Shown: positions 17,075-28,204 of the stretch, one piece after another
Layout: each line of letters starts with the position of its first letter
Position numbering within the stretch: the stretch's first letter is position 1
Origin: Candidatus Korobacter versatilis
GTDB lineage: Bacteria; Acidobacteriota; Terriglobia; Terriglobales; Acidobacteriaceae
Assembly (NCBI GenBank): GCA_016185395.1
Contig: JACPNR010000011.1
Location: forward strand, 124,001 to 188,000
Direction of reading: 5' to 3'
DNA length: 64,000 nucleotides
Translations under genes and position numbers: made by a program
The notes under the pieces: generated by a model
Told to the model about the DNA's origin: nothing
The model's input: the letters and a program-made list of their open reading frames with translations, nothing else
The model's database searches: none

Positions 17075-19924
17075 ATGAGTTTGCGCGCGAAGCGCATCCG
17101 CTCCGCCGCTGCGCGTTGCCTGGCGGCGGCGCTCCTTGTGTTTGTTTTCAGCGGCTTGGCCGCGGCCCAGCAGGAGATCGTCCAGGAGGTCCAGATCCAC
17201 GGCAACCGCCGCATCCCGGCGGAGACCTTACGCGCCCGCATCTTCACTCGCGCCGGTGATGTCTATGACCCCGCCGGCATGGAGCGCGACTTCAATTCGC
17301 TGTGGAACACGGGCTATTTCGAGGACCTGCGCATCGAGCGCGAGGACAGCGCGAAGGGCTACATCATCCACATCTACGTGAAGGAGCGGCCGACCATCCG
17401 CCGCATCGAGTACAAGGGACTGAGCTCGGTCTCGCAATCCGACGTGCTCGACCGCTTCAAGGAACGCAAAGTCGGCCTCACCGTCGAGAACCAGTACGAC
17501 CCCACCAAGATCAAGAAGGCCGAAGTCGTGCTCAAGGAGCTGCTCGGCGAGCACGGCCGCCAGTTCGCCAAGGTCACGCCGGAGATCCATCCCATCCCGC
17601 CGGCCGCCGTCGAAGTGGTCTTCAACATCGTGGAAGGCCCCAAGGTGAAGGTGGGGAAGATCAAGTTCGAGGGCAACAAGAACATTCATAGCCGCACGCT
17701 GCGCGCCGCGATGAAGAACCTGAAGCCCATCGGCATCCCGCACTCCATCTTCCTCGAGAGCCTGTTCTCGAAGACCTACGACGCTTCCAAGCTCACCGAA
17801 GACGCCGAGCGCGTGCGCAACGCCTACCAGGAAAAGGGCTACTTCAAGGCGTTGGTCCACGATCCCAAGACGCAGGTGCGCGATTCCGGCGGCATCAACT
17901 TCCCGTTCTTCTGGAAGGGAAAGCACGGCAAGGCGGTCGACATCACCATGCCGATCGAGGAAGGCGGCCGCTACCGCCTCGGCACCATCACTTTCAAGAA
18001 CAACCGAGCCATCACCAACCAGCGGGCCCTGCGCGGGATGTTCCCCATCCGGGACGGCGACATCTTCAACACCGACCTCATCCGCAAGGGCCTCGACAAC
18101 CTGCGGAAAGGCTACGGCGAACTCGGCTACATCAACTTCACTTCCGTGCCGGACACGAAGATCGACGACGAAAAACATCTCGTCTCGCTCGAGATCGACG
18201 TGGACGAAGGCAAGCCCTTCTACGTCCGCCGCATCGAGTTCCAGGGCAACACCACCACGCGCGACAAGGTCATCCGCCGCGAGCTGGCGGTCGAGGAAGG
18301 CGGCGTCTACAACAGCCGCCTGTGGGACCAGAGCATCCTGCGCCTCAACCAGTTGAATTACTTCGAGACGCTGAAGGCCGAGCAGGATACCGAGATCCGC
18401 CGCAACGAGACCGACGGCACCGTCGACCTCACGCTCAAGCTCAAGGAAAAAGGCAAGAACCAGATCGGATTGAACGGCGGCGTGAGCGGGCTCTCCGGCT
18501 CGTTCATCGGCCTGAACTACCAGACCAACAACTTCCTCGGACTGGGTGAGACGCTCACCATCGAAGCCAACGTCGGCTCGCGGCAGAAGAACATCCTGTT
18601 CGGTTTCACCGAACCGTACATGTTCGACCGCCCGCTGCAGACCGGCTTCACCGTCTATTACCGGCAGTACAACTACAACCAGGCGCAGTTGCAGTCGCAG
18701 TTCACCAACCAGCCCATCAACCTGCCGCAGAATTTCCTCAACACGCTGCAGAACTACAACCAGTCGTCGGTCGGCATGACCGTGTTCGCCAGCTATCCGC
18801 TGCGGCATTCGTTCAAGCGCGTGGGCCTCACCTATTCGCTCGACAACTCGACGGTCAACACCTTCTCCGACGCGTCGCGCAGCCTGTTCGAGAGCATCCA
18901 GTTCCGCAGCGTCGACGGGCCGAACGCGCTCAAAGGCATCGTCACCAGCAAAGTGCTCCCCAGTTTCTCGTTCAGCACCATCAACAGCACCTTCCGCCCG
19001 ACCGGCGGACAGAGCCTCTACGCCGGCGGCGAGATATCCGGACTGGGCGGCAACGTGCGCACCATCCGGCCCATCGTGGAGTACAAGCGCTGGTTCCCGA
19101 TGCGCGGCATCCATTTCACCCACGACCCCGGCAACGCGCCGCAGATCCTCGGCGTCCGCATCCAGGGCTCGTTCCTCACCGGCTGGGGAGACATCGTTGC
19201 GCCGCCGTTCGAGCGCTTCTACCTCGGCGGCGACAACGACTTGCGCGGCTTCGACGTCCGCACGCTCTCGCCCGTCATCTACCTGGTGCAGAAGGTGAAT
19301 TTCCCGCTGCTCAATCCGGATGGCACCACCGTCCCGGTGGACAAGAACAATCCGCGCCGCGGCAACATCGCCGTGCCCATCCCGGCGCGGAAACTGGTGT
19401 TTCCCGGCGGCGATACCAGCATCGTCTCCAACGTGGAGTACCGCATCCCCATCGCCGGCCCGGTCACGCTCGCCATCTTCAACGACTTTGGCATGAACAT
19501 GGCGCTGCGCCCGAGCCAGTTGCGGTTGAGCACGGATTCCGTCAACGCCCTCAACACCGGCAGCTTCGGCTGCTCCGACATCGACATCACCTTCCAGTGC
19601 GTCGGGGTCTCGCCGCCGCTGCCCGCGTTCTCGCGGAGCATCAGCGTGATCTCCGGGACGAACTACGTGCCGCGCATGTCCACCGGCCTGGAATTGCAGG
19701 TGCTCATGCCGGTCATCAACGCGCCGCTGCGCGTCTACTACGCCTACAACCCGCTGCGCATGAACACGCTCACGCAAACGCCCAACCAGATCACCCGCGA
19801 CATGTTCCCCGTGGGCGGCGCCGGCGACTTCAGCTACCAGCAGGCGCTGCGCGCCTTCTCCCCCGGATACCGCCTCTCCGAGCCGAAAAGCACCTTCCGC
19901 TTCACCGTCTCGACCACGTTCTAG
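17075..19924 (+). CDS. bamA: BamA/Omp85 outer-membrane protein assembly factor
   Basis: A 949-residue Omp85 protein that inserts beta-barrel proteins into the outer membrane. Signal peptide at residues 1-31 (LVFVFSGLAAAQQ). Five POTRA domains follow, starting around residues 32 (EVQIHGNRRIPAETL), 107, 192 (KIKFEGNKNIHSRTL), 298 and 385 (RIEFQGNTTTRDKVI). The barrel fills about 460-949, with FYLGGDNDLRGFD as the conserved strand/loop-6 region, and ends FRFTVSTTF, a good beta-signal with terminal Phe. A TATAAT lies at 17012-17017, but its -35 is poor and the IS element ends only 42 bp before it. Downstream skp/ompH completes the usual pair. Confidence 0.96.
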   Translation: MSLRAKRIRSAAARCLAAALLVFVFSGLAAAQQEIVQEVQIHGNRRIPAETLRARIFTRAGDVYDPAGMERDFNSLWNTGYFEDLRIEREDSAKGYIIHIYVKERPTIRRIEYKGLSSVSQSDVLDRFKERKVGLTVENQYDPTKIKKAEVVLKELLGEHGRQFAKVTPEIHPIPPAAVEVVFNIVEGPKVKVGKIKFEGNKNIHSRTLRAAMKNLKPIGIPHSIFLESLFSKTYDASKLTEDAERVRNAYQEKGYFKALVHDPKTQVRDSGGINFPFFWKGKHGKAVDITMPIEEGGRYRLGTITFKNNRAITNQRALRGMFPIRDGDIFNTDLIRKGLDNLRKGYGELGYINFTSVPDTKIDDEKHLVSLEIDVDEGKPFYVRRIEFQGNTTTRDKVIRRELAVEEGGVYNSRLWDQSILRLNQLNYFETLKAEQDTEIRRNETDGTVDLTLKLKEKGKNQIGLNGGVSGLSGSFIGLNYQTNNFLGLGETLTIEANVGSRQKNILFGFTEPYMFDRPLQTGFTVYYRQYNYNQAQLQSQFTNQPINLPQNFLNTLQNYNQSSVGMTVFASYPLRHSFKRVGLTYSLDNSTVNTFSDASRSLFESIQFRSVDGPNALKGIVTSKVLPSFSFSTINSTFRPTGGQSLYAGGEISGLGGNVRTIRPIVEYKRWFPMRGIHFTHDPGNAPQILGVRIQGSFLTGWGDIVAPPFERFYLGGDNDLRGFDVRTLSPVIYLVQKVNFPLLNPDGTTVPVDKNNPRRGNIAVPIPARKLVFPGGDTSIVSNVEYRIPIAGPVTLAIFNDFGMNMALRPSQLRLSTDSVNALNTGSFGCSDIDITFQCVGVSPPLPAFSRSISVISGTNYVPRMSTGLELQVLMPVINAPLRVYYAYNPLRMNTLTQTPNQITRDMFPVGGAGDFSYQQALRAFSPGYRLSEPKSTFRFTVSTTF

Positions 19925-19975
19925 GCAACCGTTTCTTACTAAGGCCCGCGGCGGAAAGAAGAAGGCGCCGCCGGT

Positions 19976-20004
19976 TTGACCACCCTTCCGGATGCCCTTA
20001 TAAT
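19976..20004 (+). promoter_or_regulatory. sigma70-type promoter of ompH
   Basis: TTGACC (19976-19981), 17-nt spacer, TATAAT (19999-20004). Near consensus. It gives ompH its own promoter with a leader of about 130 nt. Confidence 0.75.
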
Positions 20005-20140
20005 GGGGGGCATTCGCACCCGCGAAATCTCTCAGTGGGACCCATCCTGCGCGCAGCGCCGATGTGGAAAAGCGGCTGGCCGAGCCGCCTGATAGGTTTT
20101 GAGGAATTCTGAAACATCCTGAAGGAGTCCAAAAGATCCA

Positions 20141-20821
20141 ATGAATCGCACGTATGCACGTCTCGCGCTTTCGCTCGCCATCGCGCTTTCCGTCACCGCC
20201 CTGGCCCAAACCAGCCGCGCCGCCGCTTCACCGGCTTCGCCCGCCGCGCCGGCTCCGTCGGTCTCGCCCAGCAAGATCGGCATCATCAACATCAAGGGCG
20301 CCATCGTCGCCTCCAACGAAGGACAGCGTGATTTCGAGGCGCTGCAGAAGCGCTTCGACCCCAAGAACTCCGAACTCAAGACGCGCAACGACGAGATCGA
20401 AGGCCTCAAGAAGCAGCTCCAGGCCCAGGGCGACAAGATGAACGAGGACGCGCGCGCCGGCCTCATCCGCCAGATCGAGAGCAAGCAGACCGCGCTCAAG
20501 CGCTTCGTCGAAGACACCCAGGCCGACCTCAACTCGCAACAGAACGAGCTGGCGAAATCCATCGGCTCGAAGCTGATGAAGTCGCTCGACAAGTACGCCC
20601 GTGACAACGGCTTCGCCCTGATCATGGATTACTCCACCGATCAGAGCGGCGTGCTCTGGGTGGGCCAGGGCGTGGACATCACCTCCGAAGTGATCACCGC
20701 CTACAACACCGATTCCGGCGTGCCGGCGCAACCGAAGGCCGCGGCGCCCGCGGCGCCTTCGGCCTCGAAGCCTGCCGCCAAGCCGGCGACCACCACCCCG
20801 ACACCGGCCAAGCCGCGCTAG
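20141..20821 (+). CDS. OmpH/Skp-family periplasmic chaperone
   Basis: A 226-residue periplasmic protein of the Skp/OmpH family, which holds unfolded outer-membrane proteins on their way to BamA. Signal peptide 1-27 (AIALSVTALAQTSRAAA). The body starts with KIGIINIKGAIVASNEGQRD, the family's first strand and helix, continues through a long charged coiled-coil tentacle pair (about 70-150), and returns to a short strand (YARDNGFALIMDYS). The last 40 residues are Ala/Pro/Lys low complexity, longer than in typical Skp. It follows bamA, as is common, and has its own promoter and a strong terminator. Confidence 0.92.
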   Translation: MNRTYARLALSLAIALSVTALAQTSRAAASPASPAAPAPSVSPSKIGIINIKGAIVASNEGQRDFEALQKRFDPKNSELKTRNDEIEGLKKQLQAQGDKMNEDARAGLIRQIESKQTALKRFVEDTQADLNSQQNELAKSIGSKLMKSLDKYARDNGFALIMDYSTDQSGVLWVGQGVDITSEVITAYNTDSGVPAQPKAAAPAAPSASKPAAKPATTTPTPAKPR

Positions 20822-20840
20822 TTCCACCTCCTGAACAAAT

Positions 20841-20870
20841 AAAGCCGCCCACAAGGGCGGCTTTTCTTTT
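20841..20870 (+). terminator. rho-independent terminator after ompH
   Basis: Perfect 10-bp stem AAAGCCGCCC / GGGCGGCTTT with loop ACAA, followed by a T-rich tract. Confidence 0.92.
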
Positions 20871-20915
20871 TCCCCGCGGTGTCTATCGCTGACAAGGAAT
20901 GTGGGAGGTGCAGGA

Positions 20916-21656
20916 ATGTCCTCGCAAGCTTTGTTTGGCGATGTATTGCTCGAAACCACCGTGGCGGAGCGCCGCCGGCGCCGCCTTACGTTGTTCGCAA
21001 CGCTATCCGGCGAAGCCCTGGTGATCGCCGCGCTCGTCGCTCTTCCGCTTCTTTATCTCGACGCCGTGCCGGGCATGTCGGTACACGCGGCCCCGCAGAT
21101 GCCAGTTTCTTTCACTCCGCCCATGGAGATGGTCGGGGACCCTGGGCAGTCCGGCGGCCGCACCATCGCGATCGCTAGCCCGACGGATGAGTACGTAGTC
21201 ACTCGCACGATGGCAAACCCGCAACTGACGTACGACCGCTATCGCGCGGCCAGCGACGAGGTCGTCCCGCCGAACACTCCGCTGCCGCCCGGTTGCTGCG
21301 GCGTCGGGATAGGCAACAACATCGCGGCCATCGCACCTCATCCCGTGCTGCCGGCTCCGCCGGAGCCGCGGCGCATCATCTCGCACCTCGACGCAGGGAT
21401 GATCACGCATCGCGTGGATCCGGTGTATCCGCCGCTGGCGCGACAGACGCACGTCCAGGGCGAGGTCGTGTTGCGCGCGACCATCAGCAAAGACGGACGC
21501 ATCGAGGCTGTGCAACTGCTGAGTGGGCATCCGCTGCTCGCGGCGGCCGCCGTGAACGCGGTTTCGCAGTGGCGCTTCCGTCCTTACGTGCTCAACGGGT
21601 CGCCGGTCGAGGTGGAAGCGCAGGTCATCGTCAACTTCACGCTCGGAAATCAGTGA
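20916..21656 (+). CDS. TonB-family protein
   Basis: A 246-residue inner-membrane/periplasmic protein. The short cytosolic head (RRRRRL) precedes one membrane helix at about 35-55 (GEALVIAALVALPLLYLDAV). A Pro-rich periplasmic stretch follows, and the C-terminal ~95 residues are the TonB_C domain: VDPVYPPLARQTHVQGEVV, TISKDGRIEAVQLLSGHPLL and AVSQWRFRPYVLNGSPVEV are diagnostic. TonB domains couple proton-motive force to outer-membrane receptors, but many acidobacterial copies are orphan proteins. ATG at 20916 is chosen because GGAGG sits seven bases before it. No ExbB/ExbD gene is adjacent. Confidence 0.9.
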   Translation: MSSQALFGDVLLETTVAERRRRRLTLFATLSGEALVIAALVALPLLYLDAVPGMSVHAAPQMPVSFTPPMEMVGDPGQSGGRTIAIASPTDEYVVTRTMANPQLTYDRYRAASDEVVPPNTPLPPGCCGVGIGNNIAAIAPHPVLPAPPEPRRIISHLDAGMITHRVDPVYPPLARQTHVQGEVVLRATISKDGRIEAVQLLSGHPLLAAAAVNAVSQWRFRPYVLNGSPVEVEAQVIVNFTLGNQ

Positions 21657-21989
21657 AGGCGCCGGTTACCTTCGTAGCCGCCGCGTAGGATTTTCCGCCG
21701 CGCCGTGGAAAACCCTGTGCACAAAGCGGTCGCGTGACAGTAGTCACAAAGTGATTTCAGCGAGTTACACGGATTGCATCCATTCCGCGACAAACCGAAA
21801 GTGGCATGGAATCTTGGGCTTATGTTTCTAAGGTCGGGCGCTACGGGCGCCCGCGACGCGCGCGCGGATGGAGGTAACCGGCGCGCGCGACTTTTGCACA
21901 GCCGCGCCAAGCAGGAGTGCGCGAAGCCGCGTAAAAACTGCTCGCGGCGCATGCGGCCCGGTGCGAAAAACGCCTGCTCTTCGCCCGGC
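21657..21989. other. intergenic spacer without recognised features
   Basis: 333 bp between the convergent TonB-like gene and lepA. A 7-bp hairpin CGGGCGC / GCGCCCG near 21837-21855 is visible, but it lacks a T-tract. No gene or convincing promoter. Confidence 0.5.
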
Positions 21990-23792
<1,803 letters not shown>

Positions 23793-23846
23793 ATGGGAGC
23801 GGCGCAGCGCGGGTAATCATTGATTCTAGCATCTGCGTTCGGCAGG

Positions 23847-23979
23847 GGCGGCGCTTCCGCGCCGCCGTTCAGCCTGCCTTTCATTGCGAGCTCGCTTCAG
23901 CTGGCGGCAGACATGTGCCGTCGGCTGAAGCCGACTCAAATTGTTTAGGCGCCCTTTACGGCGCGGCTGAAGCCGCGCC
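23847..23979. repeat. cluster of three REP-like palindromes
   Basis: GGCGGCGC-ttcc-GCGCCGCC (23847-23866), GTCGGC-tgaa-GCCGAC (23920-23935) and GGCGCGGC-tgaa-GCCGCGCC (23960-23979) lie in tandem between lepA and the next gene. Shared TGAA/TTCC loops and GC stems suggest one REP family. Confidence 0.75.
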
Positions 23980-24002
23980 CCTCCGAAGGCCTTCCCAGGT
24001 TG

Positions 24003-24008
24003 TACAAT
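24003..24008 (+). promoter_or_regulatory. putative -10 box of the amidohydrolase gene
   Basis: TACAAT ends 9 nt before the ATG at 24018. There is no Shine-Dalgarno, so a leaderless or nearly leaderless transcript is possible; -35 is poor. Confidence 0.4.
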
Positions 24009-24017
24009 CTCCGACCC

Positions 24018-25463
24018 ATGAAGAAGCTAGCGCTCATCCTGCTGCTCGCGACGTTGTGCGCGAGTGCCGCCGCCGCGCAAACGGCCTCGCCCGCGGTGAA
24101 GGAGTACGTCAAGGTGGAAGCGCCGACCATCGCGCTCACGCACGTGCGCGTCGTTGACGGTACCGGTGCCTCCGCGAAAGAGGACCAGACCGTCCTGCTT
24201 TCCGGCGGAAAGGTCCAGACGGTGTCGGGCGCAACATTCAAGCTTCCCGGCGACACCAAGACCATCGACGCCACCGGCATGACCCTCCTCCCCGGCCTCG
24301 TCCTCCTGCACGAGCACATGTTCTATCCCGCGGGCGGCGGCGTGTTCCACGAGATGCCGTTCAGCTTTCCGCGGCTCTACCTCGCCAGCGGCGTGACCTC
24401 GCTGCGCACCGGCGGCTCCATCGAGCCCTACACCGACATCGAGTTGAAGAAGTCCATCGACGCCGGCAAGTCCCCCGGCCCGAAGATCCACATCACCGGC
24501 CCGTATCTCGAAGGCTCGCCGCCGCCCATCCTGCAACTGCACGGACTCGGCGGTCCCGAAGATGCGCGCAAGACCGTCGCCTTCTGGGCAGACGCGGGCG
24601 CGACCTCGTTCAAGGCCTACAACGTGCTCACCCGCGCCGAGCTGAAGGCCGCCATCGACGAAGCGCACGCGCGCAAGCTCAAGCTCACCGGACACCTTTG
24701 CTCCATCGGCTTCCGCGAGGCCGCCGCGCTCGGCATCGACGACCTCGAGCACGGCCTCATCGTCGACACCGAGTTCTATCCCGACAAAAAGCCGGACGTC
24801 TGCCCCGACCCCACCAAAGTCTCCATGCACCTCGCCACCATGGACGTGAACGGCCCCGAGATCCAGCAGACCATCCGCGAGCTGGTGGAGAGGAAGGTCG
24901 CGGTCACCTCCACGCTGCCCGTGTTCGAGCTCTTCGTCCCCGGGCGCGACGCCACGCCCGCGCGCGTGCTCACCGCGATGAGCGATTCCGCCAAGGTCCT
25001 CTATCTCACCTCGCGCGCGCGGCTCGACGATCCCGCCCGCAACCAGCAGCGCTACGGTGCCCCCGCCGCACCGTGGGGCAAACTCTTTCAGATGGAGATG
25101 CAGTTCGAACGCGCCTTCGCCAAGGCCGGCGGCTTGCTCGTCGCCGGCACCGACCCCACCGGCAACGGCGGCACGCTCGCCGGCTTCGGCTCGCAGCGCG
25201 AGGTCGAGCTGCTGGTCGAGGCCGGCTTCACCCCGCTCGAGGCCATCCAGATCTGCACCCAGAACGGCGCGCGCTACCTCGGCATCGAGAACGAGGCCGG
25301 GACCATCGCGCCGGGCAAGGCCGCCGACCTTATCCTGGTGAAAGGCGCGCCCGACAAGAACATCGCCGACATCGAGAAGGTGGACACCGTGTTCAAAGAC
25401 GGTATCGGCTACGACCCGCAGAAGCTCATCGACTCCGTCCGCGGGCTGGTGGGGATCCGATAA
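24018..25463 (+). CDS. secreted amidohydrolase-family metal-dependent hydrolase
   Basis: A 481-residue exported hydrolase with the amidohydrolase (imidazolonepropionase/prolidase-like) fold. Signal peptide 1-20 (LALILLLATLCASAAAAQ). The family metal motif appears as HEH in GLVLLHEHMFYP, a Lys in ATSFKAYN is placed where the bridging carboxylated lysine sits, HLC and DLEHGLI give later histidines, and GTDPTG the last Asp. The C-terminal part returns to the small beta-sandwich (GTIAPGKAADLILVKG). The start is placed at the second Met of the open frame because the signal peptide begins there. Substrate unknown; secreted members often act on dipeptides or cyclic amides. The stop overlaps the next start (TAATG). 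Confidence 0.88.
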   Translation: MKKLALILLLATLCASAAAAQTASPAVKEYVKVEAPTIALTHVRVVDGTGASAKEDQTVLLSGGKVQTVSGATFKLPGDTKTIDATGMTLLPGLVLLHEHMFYPAGGGVFHEMPFSFPRLYLASGVTSLRTGGSIEPYTDIELKKSIDAGKSPGPKIHITGPYLEGSPPPILQLHGLGGPEDARKTVAFWADAGATSFKAYNVLTRAELKAAIDEAHARKLKLTGHLCSIGFREAAALGIDDLEHGLIVDTEFYPDKKPDVCPDPTKVSMHLATMDVNGPEIQQTIRELVERKVAVTSTLPVFELFVPGRDATPARVLTAMSDSAKVLYLTSRARLDDPARNQQRYGAPAAPWGKLFQMEMQFERAFAKAGGLLVAGTDPTGNGGTLAGFGSQREVELLVEAGFTPLEAIQICTQNGARYLGIENEAGTIAPGKAADLILVKGAPDKNIADIEKVDTVFKDGIGYDPQKLIDSVRGLVGIR

Positions 25464-25762
25464 TGTTGCAGATCGTCTGGGAATACCGCGTGCACCGCGA
25501 TCAGGCCGACGCCTTCGAGAAATACTACGGGCCCAAGGGCGATTGGGCTCGCTTCTTCCGCCAGGGCGCCGGCTACCTCGGCACCACGCTGCTGCGCGAT
25601 CCCGACAAGATCGACCACTACGCCACCATCGACCAGTGGGATTCCGCCGACGACTTTCTCCGCTTCAAGGAACAGTTCGCCGCCGAGTACAAGCAGCGCG
25701 ACGCCCACTGCAACCAGTTCACCGTGGACGAGCGCCTGGTGGGCTACTTCGAAACCCTTTAG
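25463..25762 (+). CDS. ABM (antibiotic biosynthesis monooxygenase)-like dimeric alpha+beta barrel protein
   Basis: A 99-residue protein of the ABM/EthD-like ferredoxin fold family: first strand MLQIVWEYRVHRDQADAF, central helix YYGPKGDWARFF, then LGTTLLRDPDKIDHYATIDQW, which matches the family's conserved strand and tryptophan. Such proteins form dimers and range from heme-independent monooxygenases to simple ligand-binding domains; no specific reaction can be inferred. It overlaps the amidohydrolase stop by one base and must be cotranscribed with it. A CCACGGAT repeat begins on its stop codon. Confidence 0.8.
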   Translation: MLQIVWEYRVHRDQADAFEKYYGPKGDWARFFRQGAGYLGTTLLRDPDKIDHYATIDQWDSADDFLRFKEQFAAEYKQRDAHCNQFTVDERLVGYFETL

Positions 25763-25828
25763 CCACGGATCTCACGGATGTCACGGATTCCTCTTGTCTT
25801 ATCCGTGCTGGTCCGTGGAATCCGTGGC
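25762..25828. repeat. CCACGGAT-type inverted repeat between convergent genes
   Basis: Arms GCCACGGAT (25762-25770) and ATCCGTGGC (25820-25828), with further CACGGAT/ATCCGTG copies inside. The right arm lies within the treZ reading frame and codes for its last residues. Confidence 0.8.
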
Positions 25829-27544
25829 AAAGATTTTGACTTGGTAACCGTCTTCGTCCGACTCCACCAGCACTCTCCCGTCGGACGGGCGTACCTTCGC
25901 TCCCGGCTGCAACCCCGCCTGCACCAGCAATCCACCGACGCGCATCGTCAATACGCCACCCTCGACGCGCGTGTTGCACTTCCGCTCGGCCGGCATCACG
26001 TACTCGCGGCGCAGTTCGAGCAGCCGCTGGTGCCACTGCCACATCTCGGTGCCCGGCTGCCACGAAAGCTTGGACCGCTCGAACGTCTGCGGATCTTCCG
26101 GGTCCGGAGTGTCCGCAAAACCGAACTGCGCGAACTCCTTGCGGCGTCCTTCGCCCACGGCTTGCTTCAGCGCCGGGTCACCGAAGCTGGTGAAGAACAG
26201 GAACGGGTTCTGCTCGTCGTATTCCTGTCCCATGAAGAGCAGGGGCGTCTCGGGAGCGAGCAGCAGCAGCGCCGCCGCCACCTTGCGCGCCCCGCGCGGG
26301 ATGAGCACCGTCAGCCGCTCGCCGTGCGCGCGATTGCCCACCTGGTCATGGTTCTGCAGGTTGATCACGTGCTGCTCGCCGCACATGCCGGCGGGCTTGG
26401 TGCCGCGCGGCCTGCCCCAATACTTGAAATGCTCGCCCTGGTAGACGAAGCCCTCGTTGAGCGCCTGCGCGATCTGCTCGGGACGCCCGAAATCCTGGTA
26501 ATACCCGCGACGCTCACCGGTGAAGAGCGCATGGACGGCGTGGTGGAAGTCGTCGCTCCAGACGGCATCGAGCCCGTAGCCGCCCTGCGCCCGCGGACGC
26601 ACCAGCAGCGCGTCGTTCGCGTCCGACTCCGCGATCACGAGGATGGTCCGCTTCAGTTCCTGCTCGAGCGCGTCGATGTCTGCCGTGAGCTCGGCGAGCA
26701 CCGGCTGCAACGACCGATCGTGGATGGTGTGCACCGCGTCGAGCCGCAGCCCGTCCATGTGGTACTCGCGCACCCAATACGCCGCGTTCTCGAGGAAATA
26801 GCGCCGCACGCCGTCCGAACCCGCGCCGTCGTAATTCACCGCTTCGCCCCACGGCGTCTCGTACTTGCTGGTGAAGTACGGCCCGAACATCCGCAGGTAG
26901 TTCCCTTCCGGACCGAGATGGTTGTAGACCACGTCCTGGATGACCGCGAGGCCGGTGGCGTGCGCCGCGTCCACCAAACGCTTCAGGCCGTCGGGACCGC
27001 CGTAGCTCGCCTGCACCGCGTAAGGCGAGACGCCGTCGTATCCCCAGCCGCGCGTCCCGGGAAACGCCGCCACCGGCATCAGCTCGATCGCGGTCACGCC
27101 CAGCGCTTTCAACTCGGCGAGTCGCGGGATGACGGCGTCGAACGTCCCCTCGCGCGTGAACGTGCCGACGTGCAGCTCGTAGAGCACGTACTCGCGCAGC
27201 GCGAGGCCGCGCCACGCTGGTTCGCGACTAGCGTCCGACCAGCGGAACGCGTTCGGGTCCACGATCTCGGTCGCGCCGTGGACGCCCTCCGGCAGCAAGC
27301 GCGACACCGGGTCGGGCACCGGCTTGTTCTCGCCACCGTTCTCATCAACGACCACGTAGAGGTAGCGGTCCCCCGGACGCGCCGCCGCTTCCACGGAAAA
27401 GCTGCCATCGGACTCGCGCCGCATCTCCACTTCCGGCTTTCCCGCAAGCCGCAGCCGCACGCGCTTCGCGTTCGGCGCCCACACGCGGAACTCCGCCCTG
27501 CCGTCCTCGCGCGGGTTGGCGCCGTAGCGCATCGTCGTCATCAT
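25799..27544 (-). CDS. treZ: malto-oligosyltrehalose trehalohydrolase
   Basis: A GH13 enzyme that releases trehalose from maltooligosyl-trehalose. The N-terminal carbohydrate-binding sandwich (FRVWAPNAKRVRLRL) is followed by the (beta/alpha)8 barrel with ELHVGTFTREGTF typical of TreZ, nucleophile Asp269 in DGLRLDAVH, acid/base Glu306 in VIAESD and Asp400 in NHDQ. Length 581 aa is normal. The start is uncertain: ATG 27568, GTG 27547 and ATG 27544 are all in frame without a Shine-Dalgarno; a TACAGT box at 27563-27558 favours one of the latter two. No treY or treX is nearby. The last residues (TDSTDQHG) come from an intergenic repeat, see findings. Confidence 0.95.
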   Translation of the reverse strand: MMTTMRYGANPREDGRAEFRVWAPNAKRVRLRLAGKPEVEMRRESDGSFSVEAAARPGDRYLYVVVDENGGENKPVPDPVSRLLPEGVHGATEIVDPNAFRWSDASREPAWRGLALREYVLYELHVGTFTREGTFDAVIPRLAELKALGVTAIELMPVAAFPGTRGWGYDGVSPYAVQASYGGPDGLKRLVDAAHATGLAVIQDVVYNHLGPEGNYLRMFGPYFTSKYETPWGEAVNYDGAGSDGVRRYFLENAAYWVREYHMDGLRLDAVHTIHDRSLQPVLAELTADIDALEQELKRTILVIAESDANDALLVRPRAQGGYGLDAVWSDDFHHAVHALFTGERRGYYQDFGRPEQIAQALNEGFVYQGEHFKYWGRPRGTKPAGMCGEQHVINLQNHDQVGNRAHGERLTVLIPRGARKVAAALLLLAPETPLLFMGQEYDEQNPFLFFTSFGDPALKQAVGEGRRKEFAQFGFADTPDPEDPQTFERSKLSWQPGTEMWQWHQRLLELRREYVMPAERKCNTRVEGGVLTMRVGGLLVQAGLQPGAKVRPSDGRVLVESDEDGYQVKIFATDSTDQHG

Positions 27545-27556
27545 CACGGGTGATGC

Positions 27557-27563
27557 TACTGTA
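27557..27563. promoter_or_regulatory. shared -10 region for divergent treZ and maf
   Basis: TACTGTA reads TACTGT on the plus strand and TACAGT on the minus strand, so one symmetric box could serve both divergent genes. -35 elements are not clear. Confidence 0.35.
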
Positions 27564-27579
27564 GGCATTCGGGAGTGAG

Positions 27580-28170
<591 letters not shown>

Positions 28171-28204
28171 GGGCGGCGGCGTCCCGCCGCCGCGCGCGAC
28201 AACC

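Noticed and set aside
17228-20209. 993-aa open frame antisense to bamA
   Set aside because: High-GC codon use keeps the opposite strand open; the sense strand carries complete POTRA and barrel motifs.
21802-21817. Sigma54-like TGGCATG...TTGG
   Set aside because: Spacing between the GG and G elements is one base too long and no gene follows in this direction (it points into the lepA antisense).
25778-27553. 591-aa open frame antisense to treZ
   Set aside because: Opposite-strand shadow; treZ has all catalytic residues.
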